Positions 47,101-58,288 of a DNA stretch of 64,000 nt are shown here, piece by piece; position 1 is the first letter of the stretch, and every line of letters starts with the position of its first letter. The notes beneath the pieces were generated by a model. The model was not told where the DNA came from. It saw only the letters and a program-made list of their open reading frames with translations, and ran no database searches. The DNA lies in NCBI GenBank assembly GCA_965153455.1, contig OZ234493.1, forward strand, positions 13,382,213 through 13,446,212, written 5' to 3'. Both the position numbers and the translations under genes were made by a program. The DNA comes from Sphagnum compactum (lineage: Eukaryota > Bryophyta > Sphagnopsida > Sphagnales).

Positions 47101-47656
47101 GATTGGGTTCATTCAGCATCTTGATTATCAGAAGGGCGTGGATTGGTTAGCAGGGGCAGTGCCATGGATGATGGGCCAAGATTTGCAGCTGGTGATGCTG
47201 GGTACAGGCTGCAAAGACCTGGAAGATATGTTGCATCACTTTGAAGGTTGCTACTGTGATAAAGTGTGTGGATGGGTGGGGCTTTCCTTTAAGACAGCTC
47301 ACCATATTACTGCAGGTGCAGATATCCTATTAATGCCATCTTGTTTTGAGCCATGTGGTCTCAATCAGCTGTATGGAATGCGCTATGGGACTGTTCCAGT
47401 TGTACATTCAGTAGGTGGCTTGCAAGATACAGTGCAGCCTCTTGACCCATTCACAGATTCTGGAACGGTCTGGACTTTTGACAGGGCAGAGGTTGGTGGT
47501 TTTACTGATGCGCTTGGAAATGCAACGTGGACATACTGTGACTTCAAGAATAGTTGTATTGGCATACAGCATCACGGAACGTCACAGGATCTCAGCTGGG
47601 ACCATGCAGCTCAGCAGTATGAGGAAGTGCTATTGGCTGCCAAGTACTCCCAGTAA
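44199..47656 (+). pseudogene. SSII: Starch synthase II-like (GT5) pseudogene with retained introns
   Basis: The parent enzyme elongates alpha-1,4-glucans from ADP-glucose in plastids. Recognisable exons are: up to 44637 (Ser/Pro-rich N-terminal linker, then VAAECAPWSKTG); 44807-44871 (GLGDVVGSLPKAL, completing the ADP-glucose-binding K-T-G-G-L); 45256-45333 (VVAPQYTSYADAWETG); 45634-45744 (FKDGVDFVFINSSIFHAVAS); about 45991-46035 (EVLKRMILLCKAAME); 46165-46338 ([25 protein letters not shown]); and 46703-47656 (GLPGHYADKFHLFDPVGEHM to [12 protein letters not shown]). Splice sites keep phase, so it arose by DNA duplication. The last exon has two single-base frameshifts (about 46815-46830 and 47008). 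The linker has a C13 run (44414-44426). Many conserved Arg codons have changed to Cys, His or Gln, including FEPCGL-region MPSRFEP, which now reads MPSCFEP. Non-functional as read. Confidence 0.88.
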
Positions 47657-49140
47657 TGCATACTATCTCATCTAGTTTGGCCTACTCCAACATGAGGTGA
47701 TACCAAACTATCATCAGGAGGTTGATGAAGGTGTGTGACCTGAGCTGCTACGGAATTCTGAAACCTTAAAAACAGAAGTTGTACAGCCCAAAATCTGGAG
47801 AATAGAATATTAGGATTAAATTGGGCAATCGGTAGTGGATTCTCACAACTGAGCAATTTTGCCTATCATATTTCAACTACCTGCACTGAAACTGTGTCTG
47901 CCTGAAATACAATTGTGGAGAGTGCCAGAAATTTACGTGATTGAAGGGCAACTGCTTGGTCTAAAGGGTTTCTGGGCTATTTCACCCATGTCAAAGCAAC
48001 GTGACACTTATCACTTGTTGACACAGTAGGTTGGTCGTGGTGGTTTTCAGGGTGTGAAGAGAAACAAGCAGAATTGTATTTCTATGAGATCTCCTCAAAT
48101 ACATAGTAAGTACTTGGAGGCCCCTGTGGTTTGCAGATTTATAAAACTTTGGGAAACTTTGGATGGGTTCAAGCTCAAACTGAAGGAGCAGTTTTTCCCC
48201 ATAAGAGAACATGATATAGTTCTCAGATTCAAAGTGCTCTTTCTCTTGCTCTCACTGATCAGGTTAGGTTAGCTTCACCCATTCTTTTTCACTCTGCTTC
48301 CTAGCTTGTTTGCTAAGGTGGATCTAGGGGTTGCAATTCAACAACAGAGGATCTGCAAGTGTATTTATCAGGTCTTTCAAGGGGCTTGAGTGTCTGGAGG
48401 GATGTGAACTATTTCAAAAGCTGAAGAAACTGGATGGTTACAGGGATGACAAATGGGCAAAAGTGTCCATAGGAGCCGCAAGTGGTGGAATGGTGATACC
48501 GAAAGCGAGTGTTTTGAGTTGTTGCAGGGTTTGGAATTGAGCGGGCTATGGTAGGTGTTGTTGTAATGGGGCCATTGTAGTGGTTACAAGGTGTGATCAC
48601 CTCTGTGTTCTCAATGTAGTTTGTGTTGTTTTGTGTGTTTTCCAAATGTGTTTTGACATTGTCATATGTACATAAACTTTAGTGCAACCTAATGAAATGA
48701 ACGAATCACCAGTTGTATCTTGAGCAAACAATACATAAACATTTTTTCGCTGAGATAACACATTTTACACTAAAAACCACAGTTTGCCAAAGAATTCTCA
48801 AAGTACCTAGTGAAGATTTGTGTCATTGAAAACAAAAATCACTGCCCCCGATACCTTGTTGAGGGCAGAGTGGGATCACTGCCAAACAAATTTTGTGACT
48901 TTGTGAATGAAACCTCACTCCTCCCATGCAATTAAACTACGGGTCTCTTACAATCTGGATTTGGGAATTTTTGGCATTTGTGGTCTCTTACACATGATTC
49001 TAAGATTACTCTTTTTTTTTTTTTGGAAGCCCATTATTTTTTTTTGGGTTTCTTTTATATATTGACATTTGCTGAAATTGTTGAAAATTTTGTTTATTGT
49101 CCCAACCATTGACAGGTAACAGGACCAGTGTGGGGTGGGC
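47657..49140. other. 3' flank of the starch synthase copy, unassigned open patches
   Basis: GC content remains higher than in the distal DNA. Short plus-strand open patches such as WRVPEIYVIEGQLLGLKGFW (about 47917-47976) and LECLEGCELFQKLKKLDGYR (about 48385-48445) look protein-like, but I cannot assign them. No complete gene is visible. Confidence 0.35.
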
Positions 49141-52100
49141 ATTTTGCAACGGGTATTAACCGGGTATCAGACCGGGTATATGCATATATACGCCTGTGTT
49201 GGGTCTTACTTTTTCAAAAAAAAACACAGACCCTCTCCCCCCTCCTCTCTCCTGCCCCGCATTTTCTGAAAGTTAACACCACTGTCCCCACCTCATAATC
49301 AATGATGTTAAAATTTCAAGCATCCATAACCAGACCCTAACCGAGGAGAATAACTACAAGGTAAGGCGTCTCTCAAAAAACCTGGATCAATAACCGTATC
49401 ATACCCGGATTGTGCTACCTTCAGATTGAAAGGCAAAAAAAAATAAAATCTTCAGGTTCTCTTAGTAGCTGCCACAAATAGTCAATATGCGTCCTCAGTT
49501 GCGATCGGTGCTTGTACCATGGGTTTAGGGTTTAGGGTTTAGGGTTTCAATTAACAAATTAGGGTTTAGATTTAGTAACACATGTGCTCAAGCTTGCAAA
49601 CCAATAGTGTTGTTTTAGATTGTCAAGAGCTTTTGCCTCATAAGCTTAAAAGATTTAAGACTAAGAGCTTGCCTCATAAGCTTAAAAGATCTAAGACTAG
49701 TCGTTTGTCAAAAGCCTTAAAGACTTGGCAAGGACCTGGCTTTGTAGGACATTGTTGAAGACCCGACATATGTTTCTAAGGGGGTCTTCCAAAAAAACCT
49801 GGCTAAAGAAAGAGTCTCTTTTAACCCATTTGGGTTTCTGTTAAAGAACCAGACCTTATATATCTGGTTAATCACATACTCTAACCCTCGCCCTCACCTC
49901 ATAACCACCCACCCCTCTTTGGGTTTCTAACACCTGGACCTGACCAGCTCTTTAATAAATCTCCTAAAAATAAAAGAACGAGACTTGAGCGGTTCTTTAA
50001 AAAATAAATTATTCTCAAATACCCAGACCTGACTATTATTATTTTTTAAACAAATACCCGCCCCACACCCGTAAAGACAACCAAGTTTATTCTTGCTTCA
50101 TAACAAGGTCGTCCCAATACCAAGAGCAAGTTGGTATGACAACTTGTGCTAAGTTGGGTTTCGATTTATGCATATGTGGTTGAAGATTGATAGCCATTTT
50201 TTTATAAAAAATTTGATGTTATCCTTGAAATGGGTTTGTGAATAGGGTCATTTCAAATTTTCTAAAGCTTATTTTGGTGGATGTTGTGATGTTCTTTGGT
50301 GATTTGACTTAAGAAACAATGACATCAAAGTTGGTATCTTTTGGGGCTTAAGAGGGTTGGTTGTGTTTCAAGGTGTTAGAACAAAGGTCATTATGGTGCA
50401 ATGGAAATACTAGAATTCATCCTTTACGATTGATGTACATTGCATGAACCACTACACCAATTTGGAAGGGAAAATTCTATTTAGGTCAGGCATCGTTGGG
50501 AAGATTGAAGATGTACTACAAAGCTAGTATGCTTACTTCTCTCTTAACCCAAATAGAACCAATTTGTCAAACTAGTTGACATCACAAAAATACGGGAATA
50601 AATTCTTAAGAACATTTAAACAATAAATTCTAATCCTAATCATGAAAAGTGTTGAATGAATACAAAGTTTTAGTTTTGATAATGGATCAAAGATTTTGCT
50701 ACAATCATACAAGTTGTTTACAACCTTCAATTTATTTGACTTGGAGTTGATGTTGGGATTGTCTTTGGTGACACCAATGCTTGTAAAGTTAAATTAGTTT
50801 ATTAAGTTCTTCCAATATCAAAAGTGTTTCCTTTGTGATTTTTGTTTAATTTATTATAAAGTAGTTGTATAAATCTCGTATATCCTCTTGATACATTGAC
50901 CCATGTATGATATGTTCAATGGGCATCAAGAACTTGTTGGTGGCACAAATGTGGCGGCACATAAGTATGAACAATTGTTGGCAAATCTCTATTATGATGC
51001 ACAATCATTGTCCTTAGATAAAACAAATATGTGTTTGTGCCCCAAGTTTATTTCCAACCAATTATCAATGATATTGCAAGGCAAAGTTTTGACGGAATAG
51101 TCAAGCTTATGATGAGCTTGACAAATTGATTCCTTGCACAAGATATGGTGGATGCTTTAAGATATGTGATCCACTTGTATTATTGACAAAAATTCTTGTG
51201 TGAGGAGATATTTCTTGTTAATTTGACTATGTTGAAAGGGTTTTATTGTTAACCTAAGAAACTTGGATAAACCCCAACATGGATCCCGATTCAATACTTG
51301 ATTTGCGGATTTTGTACTTGCAATATTTTTTCTTCAAGATCACAATGAAGTTCAATTCCCCAATGGCCTTGGAATTAGCCCATGGATTTAAATCCACAAT
51401 GTAAAGAAGCTTTACTTCACTACACTATTATGTGCATGTCTTAGTAAATTCATGAAATTGGTTCATGCTATGGTTCACATTATGAAATTCTTGGAAGAGA
51501 AAAGGATTTTATCAACCTTGACATTCATGGAACCAAGGCTTTCGATCATATGGTTTGAGCATTTGGATTTGGTAGTTTGTATGCATGCACAACCAATTTC
51601 TATTGTTGATAATTTTCCTTACCATGATGCCATCATAACTTGGACCAAAGACAAAATGTGAAAGGGTATTTTAGGTTGAACATGAGTACAATTTTGGATG
51701 TAACATTGTTATGTAAATAAGAAATTAATATCATGAAATATCATGGCTACCTTTGTGGTCCAATCCATGTCAACTTTGCATACTTGCAAACCCTAATTTT
51801 CATTGCATTGTAAATGTTGGGTGTGCTCGGCTCATCTTCTAGCATGTACATGTTTTGTTGTTACATCAATGGTGTTTGATTTTTCATTTATTTGTGTAGT
51901 GAAGTTGGATTTAACAATGTATTACAACTTACAACATTAAAGTTCATATTTTGCATTAAATATGACTAGCTTTCTATGTCGAGGGTGTGTGGGTGAGGTA
52001 TGAAGTGACAAGTGCATGTTGAATCCATAAGAAGGTTTTCAACCTCAAGCAATTCTTAGTTTCCATGATGTCAACAAGTTGTTTAATTTTTGAGGAAATT

Positions 52101-52296
52101 TCATTGTTGGGTAGGTATTTGATTTTGTCAATAATACTTGGTTTTGGGTTTTTAATTATTTTAGAATTAAAGAAATTAATTTCAGTATTTTGAAAATAAA
52201 AATAAAAATCAAAGAACCACCGATACATAACCCTGATTCAAAAAAGATTCGAAAAAGTCAAATAACTACCCAAAAAATGCCTTGTGAATAAAAGAA
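49141..52296. other. Gene-poor region with short repeats
   Basis: It contains GGGTAT(C/T)AGACCGGGTAT repeats (49150-49190), telomere-like repeats (listed separately) and a 36-bp tandem duplication at 49635-49706 (GCCTCATAAGCTTAAAAGAT). A few 60-70-codon frames at 50903-51661 have no recognised relatives. Confidence 0.5.
49521..49547. repeat. Interstitial telomere-like (TTTAGGG)3-4
   Basis: Three and a half units of TTTAGGG, the standard plant telomere repeat, occur in a row. A further AGGGTTTAGATTTAG lies about 20 bases on. Similar shorter tracts lie at 46075-46100 and 53611-53625. Confidence 0.9.
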
Positions 52297-52455
52297 ACCA
52301 CTTATGGGCTCACACATATGTGATATCATTTATTTTCTTCTTTTGTGTGATTCAAAAAACCATTTGCATGCTTGAAAGTATGCAATATAATTTTTTCTTC
52401 TTCTTTTATGTGCGTCCAAAAAACTACTTGTGGGCTTGCAAATATGCAATCCTTT
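52297..52455. repeat. Degenerate tandem repeat, about 75-bp unit
   Basis: Approximate copies share (A)CATATGTGATAT or AAATATGCAAT ends, TTTTCTTCTT tracts, and AAAAAAC(C/T)A(C/T)TTG(C/T) blocks with GGGCTTGCA or TGCATGCTTGAAA. It produces a spurious 60-codon frame. Confidence 0.55.
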
Positions 52456-53411
52456 TAAATACTTAAAATATATTAGAATTTAAAATAAGTTTGACATTTT
52501 CAAACCTTTGTAATATCAAAATTTATGTCTTGAGACTTTTTTAATTTTGGAACTCGTAATATGTAATGTAATTTAAGTTTGCTAGTGACAAAAAGGTTCA
52601 TTTTTATTGGACTGGATTTTTTAATCATTTATATATTTAAAAACCCTCAAATAAAAAATTGGGTATTTTCAAAATTTTGAGTTGTTTTGCATATTGAAAC
52701 TAGAACCACCAGTTGTACAACTAAGACCCAAAACCAGTTCAATTTGAAATTAAGTTTCAAATTTGCAAGTTTTTGAGTTGTTTTGCATATTAAGACCAGA
52801 ATTGCCAAATTTAGGTTTTAATCCCTATATTGCCAAATTTAATTCTTCGTTCAACTAAGGTGTAGGGTCCTAAGTCTACCTAGGTCATTTTCATTTAATA
52901 AACTTATCTAGATTCTTTTTTTTTATTAATTGATGACGCTAAATTTTTTTAATACGATCAACATGATCGTACATACAAAAGAATGGGGGAAGATATGGGG
53001 TGTTCAATGAAAGGGGGTTCAAATGTTCAATGATGAGTGAATTAAATCATATTAAAATTGAGAGCTTAAGATCTTTTATCTTTGCAATTGGAATATGAAG
53101 AAATTTTGTAAAGCCCTAGTTGGCGCACCCATGAGGTTTTTTAATGACTAAAATCAGACTAAAAGTGATGAATATATGGGGTTGCTAGAACTAGCGAGGG
53201 TTTAGGGTTATGGGTTTGAAAACCCAGACCAGATGGACCATTGGGTAAAAATCAAGATCCTCGCATACCTCTCCAAGAGGCTTAATTTTTTAATATATAG
53301 ACTATAGCCTAAATATTCCTGTCAAAGGAAAAAGGTCATCAATGTACTTAATTTCACAACCGCCTTAAAAGGGGAAAAAATCAAATAAAAATCAATGTAC
53401 AATAGCCAATT

Positions 53412-53492
53412 TTGCAACCCCTAAACCCCCCTTACATTTTGCAACCCTAAACCCCAAAACCCCCTCAAATTTTGGAACCCTAAACCCCTTAA
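53412..53492. repeat. Telomere-like CCCTAAAC minisatellite
   Basis: Three units of roughly 25-33 bases carry TTTTG(C/G)(A)AACCCTAAACCCC. GGGTTTAGGGTTAT (53198-53210) and GGGGTTTAGGGTTTATGG (53610-53627) flank it at a distance, so telomere-like words cluster across about 430 bp. Confidence 0.7.
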
Positions 53493-54629
53493 ATCTCCAT
53501 ATGTTGTTACAATTTTGTTCCCTGTATAAATCACCTCTAAAAATGTCCAAGAGTGCTATTGTAGTCACCACATAAGCCAATTGCAAGAATCATGAAAACA
53601 AACACTGTTATAGGGGGTTTAGGGTTTATGGAGCTTTCAACTAGGAAGGGCTTGCTCTTTTACCAGTTCCAGCACCATGAAGCTAAAGAGGGGAAAATGC
53701 ATTAATGGGGCAGCATTTCAATGGCCCAGGGGCTCCCCAACTCTGGAGAAAGAACAAAAGAACAAAGAACCTCCTCTGGACTCTGGGGGAGCTTCAGTAT
53801 AGCAGGTTATATTATGAGAGGGAAGGGGGGGGGGGACTTTCAGGTTGTCATAATAAAGAGTTGATGCAGGTTTTGATTTAGGTTTTTGTGTTATGATTAG
53901 GGTTTGGATTGGATCCAAAGTAAGGGATTTTCCAAACCACAGTGGAGTGGGTTTTTTTTGTTGCTTTTGTTGTATGGAGTCTGTAATATGTATAGGTATT
54001 GTTATTAGGTACTTGTCCATGTGCAATCTTGTGTCATGGATTTTCTGTGCCTGAAGTAGATCAGTTTTTGATTATACAAATGTCAGTTTGTATGTATGTT
54101 AACTCTGATCCTAAGAGCTTGTGATGAGTGAGCTCCCCCCCCCTCCCACCCAGATCTACTACACAAATCAAAATCCATTTCTCAAGATAGAGAAAAACAC
54201 ACATGATCTGTCAAAGCTGCCATGACTGAAAAGCTTTCTGGTCACAGAGAAACCAAAGCCTAACTGCCTCTCTCTCATAGTCTCCTCTTGGGTTGGAACT
54301 AAGGTTGCTTAAGTCCTTACAAATCAAGGCAATTTGGATGTCGACAATGATATAATGGCAACTGTGATAACAATAACAAACCAAAATTTAGTGCAAGTTT
54401 TGACCATTGCACTTGAAGCTAAGGGCATGGGTACCTATTATGATCCATATTAATTAGTTGAGAAAACATATATATATATAGATATATGTTTGCAATGAGC
54501 CTATTCGATTGATACATGGGGAAAACAATTTTGAAACTTTGAAGACTCCCCCAACATAGAAGTATGCAATCGAAACATATGAATCTATATTGGCCGGACT
54601 ATAAGTTCCAAGAGAACAATGTTGGGCAA

Positions 54630-54900
54630 AGCATATGGTACAAAGTGAGGTGCTATTGGGAACGTGTCGAGCAAGACATTGGGAACATGGTGAATATATT
54701 TGGATCACATTGGGAACTTGAAAGGAACACATTGGGAACCCAAAAAAACCAAAAAAACCCAACACCCACATACCCTCCCCAAAAGAAAAAAAGAAAACAA
54801 CTGGGTCTAATGGGTGCATGTTGCTTGCATTGCTTCATTGGATGATATTCTCCAACTGTGTTCATCACTACTGTTTGCCTAGCCTAATACCCACCCCTTC
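54630..54900. repeat. Dispersed ATTGGGAAC-type repeat, copy 2
   Basis: Four ATTGGGAAC units occur at short spacing, including CACATTGGGAACTTGAAAGG, followed by GGGTGCATGTTGC and CCTAATACCCACCCC. The block order matches 23534-23815. Here the homopolymer zone is AAAAAACC/CCCAAAAG rather than C21. Confidence 0.7.
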
Positions 54901-57770
54901 CAAGGATGTAGATGTAGATACCCATTTTCAAGAAGCTTTCAAGAAGCTCTTACAATAATAAGTGTCTCATTAATCTCATGTAAGCAGCCATCATTATGCA
55001 TTGTACATACCCTAATAAAACTCTGCACTCTTGGCTTTTGGGGGGGGGGGGGAGAGAATGGGTCATTGAGTGAGTGAGTGAGTAGTACAAACCTTGTCAT
55101 AAAATCAACTTAGAATCCTATTATTGTTTTACAACAACCTCTGTTTTTTTGCAACTGAACCAGGTGGGAAGAAAAACAGCACTTTTTTTCTTTTCAGTTT
55201 GATAACATCACCTGAAAATTTATTGCTACTACAAATACAATCCAGTTTGCATGCAAGGGATATTTAGGTATCTACTCTACCTTGCCCTCTCTAGTAGTAT
55301 AGACTATATCTACCTTTCATTCATGATCTCTATCTAATCCACCCAAGACTTATAACCAAGTCTTTAAGGACACCCACCACTTTCAGTGTGTTTTGTCTTA
55401 CATTGCAGATGGACCTTTTCTCATGAGTGCACAGCTCCCACACAAGACTCATAATTAACTGGACCATGGTTTGTATCAGCCATTTCTTTTGTGGTAATTT
55501 TTTTTGCAATTTTTGCAAAAAGCTTTTTGAGAAAAACCTTGGAAAACCCATGTTCTTTCCAGCAAAAAATGTCACCTTTTCTAAATTAAACATAGAGATA
55601 CATAGGGCATATTTATTAATTATATAGGGCATATTTAAGTGATTCACACACTAGCCAAATTTTCATTTAGAGCATGCACAATGGTGTGTTGTAAACAACT
55701 CTACATCGAACGCATAGAGCATATAGCAATACAAAGTGGGCCACAATGCACCCCACTTGCAGGCTGGCTTTGCAAATAAGTGATATAGCCCATCAAAATT
55801 TCCTCAAGCCCAAAAACACCATGGAAAGTAGAGGTCTAAGGGTTTTGCTTTGTACATTGCAATCAATCACAACAACAATGGCTTGGATTGAAGATGGGAG
55901 CAAGACAATGATTGAAGGTGGAGTGCAACAGTGATGACCTTGATTACAAGTTGGAATGCAACAACAATTGCTTTGATTGAAGGTTGAAGGGTTGCCATGG
56001 AGCATTGCAATGGGAAAAACTATGTGTGAAAGAGGAAAGGGAGTTTTGTTGAAGGTTTCTTGTAATATCTCAAGATCCAATCATAAGGAATGGCCAACAA
56101 TCACTTGCAAGCCCTATGCTCCAATCACAAGCCATAGGGTGAAGCAAATTGACCTAGATTTGAAGTTTAGAAATGAAATGGGGGATTATTACGCACAATG
56201 TAGCAAAACTTGTGGGTTGTTTAAACTTAGTGCTTGCATTGAATGAATTTGGAACTTTGCTTGAGGGTGCCTTATAATCAACCTTGTAGTTAAACAAGTT
56301 CAAGCACCCCAAAAGTGCATCATTATGTTTCATTGGTAGTTGATTATTTCTAAAAGACATGCCCAATTGGGTTGACACAAATAACAACACAAACAAAACA
56401 CCTTTGACGAATTGTTCAAGTTGATTGCTTATGTAATCGCATTACAAGGAACCAACAATGCACTTTTATGAGAATCTTAGAAAGCAATGGGTGAGCCAAC
56501 CATGTTGATGTGGTAGAACATGATTGGTTTTTCAAGGGAAATATCATTGATTCCATGATTTATAAGTCAATATAAATTTTTTTTCTAAAATTATAATCTT
56601 CAAAGTGTTTCAATATATTACTATGTTAGTGTGTATTAAATTTTTCTCAAAAATATGTCATTTTCAAAAAAAATAATGTCCTTAATTTTGAGAGTTTTTG
56701 AAATAATGAAAACACTAGTTACATTGTTTTAAATTTTTTTGGGGGTTTTATACAAAAACATTACATTGATTACAAAATAATCTAGATATGTAACCATAAT
56801 GTATTCTGAATGTTGTAGATATAAATAAGTCTAAAACTTTCAACAACTTAAGTTACCACCTAAAACTATGAAATTTTAATCAATGGTTATAGTTGTTTTA
56901 ATACATATTAGCATAATTGAACCCTTGCCGATAACATGGTGAAAGGGTTTGAGCTAGATTGTGAATCATGGAATCTTTGAATGATAGTGAAAATAAGCAC
57001 ACAAGTGGCCACAAGCTATCAAAGTGATGGAAAAAAAAATGTAAAAATTAAAGAATGTGCCCTACATTCACAAGCGAAGGCCACCATTAATATGGCAATG
57101 ACAATTTTGATGAAGTTTGAAAATTTTAAAAACTAATTGACATCGGCCTTTTTCACCATGTCCAATGGTAATTAATTTCAACATAAACACAAGAGTACCC
57201 TAATATCACATGGCTCTAATGTCACTTGGTTGAAAGTAATAGGTTCATCACCATGACAACCAACATTAATACGATAACCACACCCCAATCAAATCTAAAT
57301 TTGAACATAAATCCAACACCTCAAGACAACAATCTAATTCCATATGGGAAGGTGTAACAAGTCAAGTGTAAATTTTGTAATTTTATTGAAGGATGAAGGG
57401 TGAAAATCCTTTAAGGTGTACCACACAGGACAAAAAGGGCCTAGTCCTTTTTGTAGTTTTTTTTTACACTATATTTTGATCCCCATAAAAAATAATGAAT
57501 AAAAAATTTTCAAAATTTTCAAAAGGATTATATTTTAGACCATTACAATTCTTGATTTCATCATAATCATCCATAAATGTGTTTCTACATGGTAAAAAAA
57601 GGATTAGGTGAAAAAAACAAAAAAGGGTGATTTGTGACAAGATTTTGATACACCTTAAAGAATTTGGACCCTAAGATAAGCTTATGGTGCCAAATAGATT
57701 TTTTATGGAGACATGCCAACTAAACAACGTGGTAACTATTAAATCTATGGGCATGGCATTAGGGGAATAC
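54901..57770. other. Gene-free region
   Basis: No gene is recognised. A G13 run (55040-55052) with GAGT repeats follows at about 55070. Open frames of 60-105 codons at 55330-56396 overlap on both strands and have no known relatives. Confidence 0.5.
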
Positions 57771-58288
57771 TACATCACAAACTTGTAATTTCATGACTTA
57801 ATAATGGAAATTGTATAAAATTCATTCATTCATAATTCATATGTTTTACACATTAATATCGTGCATTGAAAACACATTTGCGCATGGATTTTTAATAAGA
57901 TGCAAAATACATGTGACATTTGTTCATTCATAAGTTTGTACTTCATTTGTCAACACATTCATCCATGTGTCAAACATATTTTCAACACATGATATTGGTG
58001 TGTAAAATGTTCATCCGTCAACACATTTATCCATGTGTCAAACATGTTTTCAACGCATGATATCGACATGTAAAATGTTCATTTTGTCAACACATTACCC
58101 ATGTGTCAAACATGTTTTCAATGCATGATATTGGTGTGTAAAATGTTTATCCATCAACACATTCATCTATGTGTCAAACATGTTTTCAACAAATGACATT
58201 GGTGTGTAAAATGGACAAATTACCTATGAATGAATGAACTTCGCACAATTTTCATTATTAATTCGTTGCATATTAAATTTGTGATGTA
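57771..58288. mobile_element. 518-bp foldback/Stowaway-like element with 68-bp internal repeats
   Basis: The left end CATCACAAACTTGTAATTTC (starting at 57773) mirrors the right end, whose inverse begins CATCACAAATTTAATATGC. Further inward both carry TTAATAATG.AAATTGT and TTCATTCATTCATA. TA borders both ends (57771-57772; 58287-58288), as for Tc1/mariner-type elements. Inside, four 68-bp direct units at about 57945-58214 carry ATGTGTCAAACATGTTTTCA and GTGTGTAAAATG; one inverted unit (57845-57880) faces them. No coding capacity is seen. Confidence 0.75.

Noticed and set aside
57945-58214. CRISPR-like array (four 68-bp repeats)
   Set aside because: The units are contiguous without unique spacers and lie inside inverted arms in a plant nuclear context; it is a tandem repeat of a foldback element.
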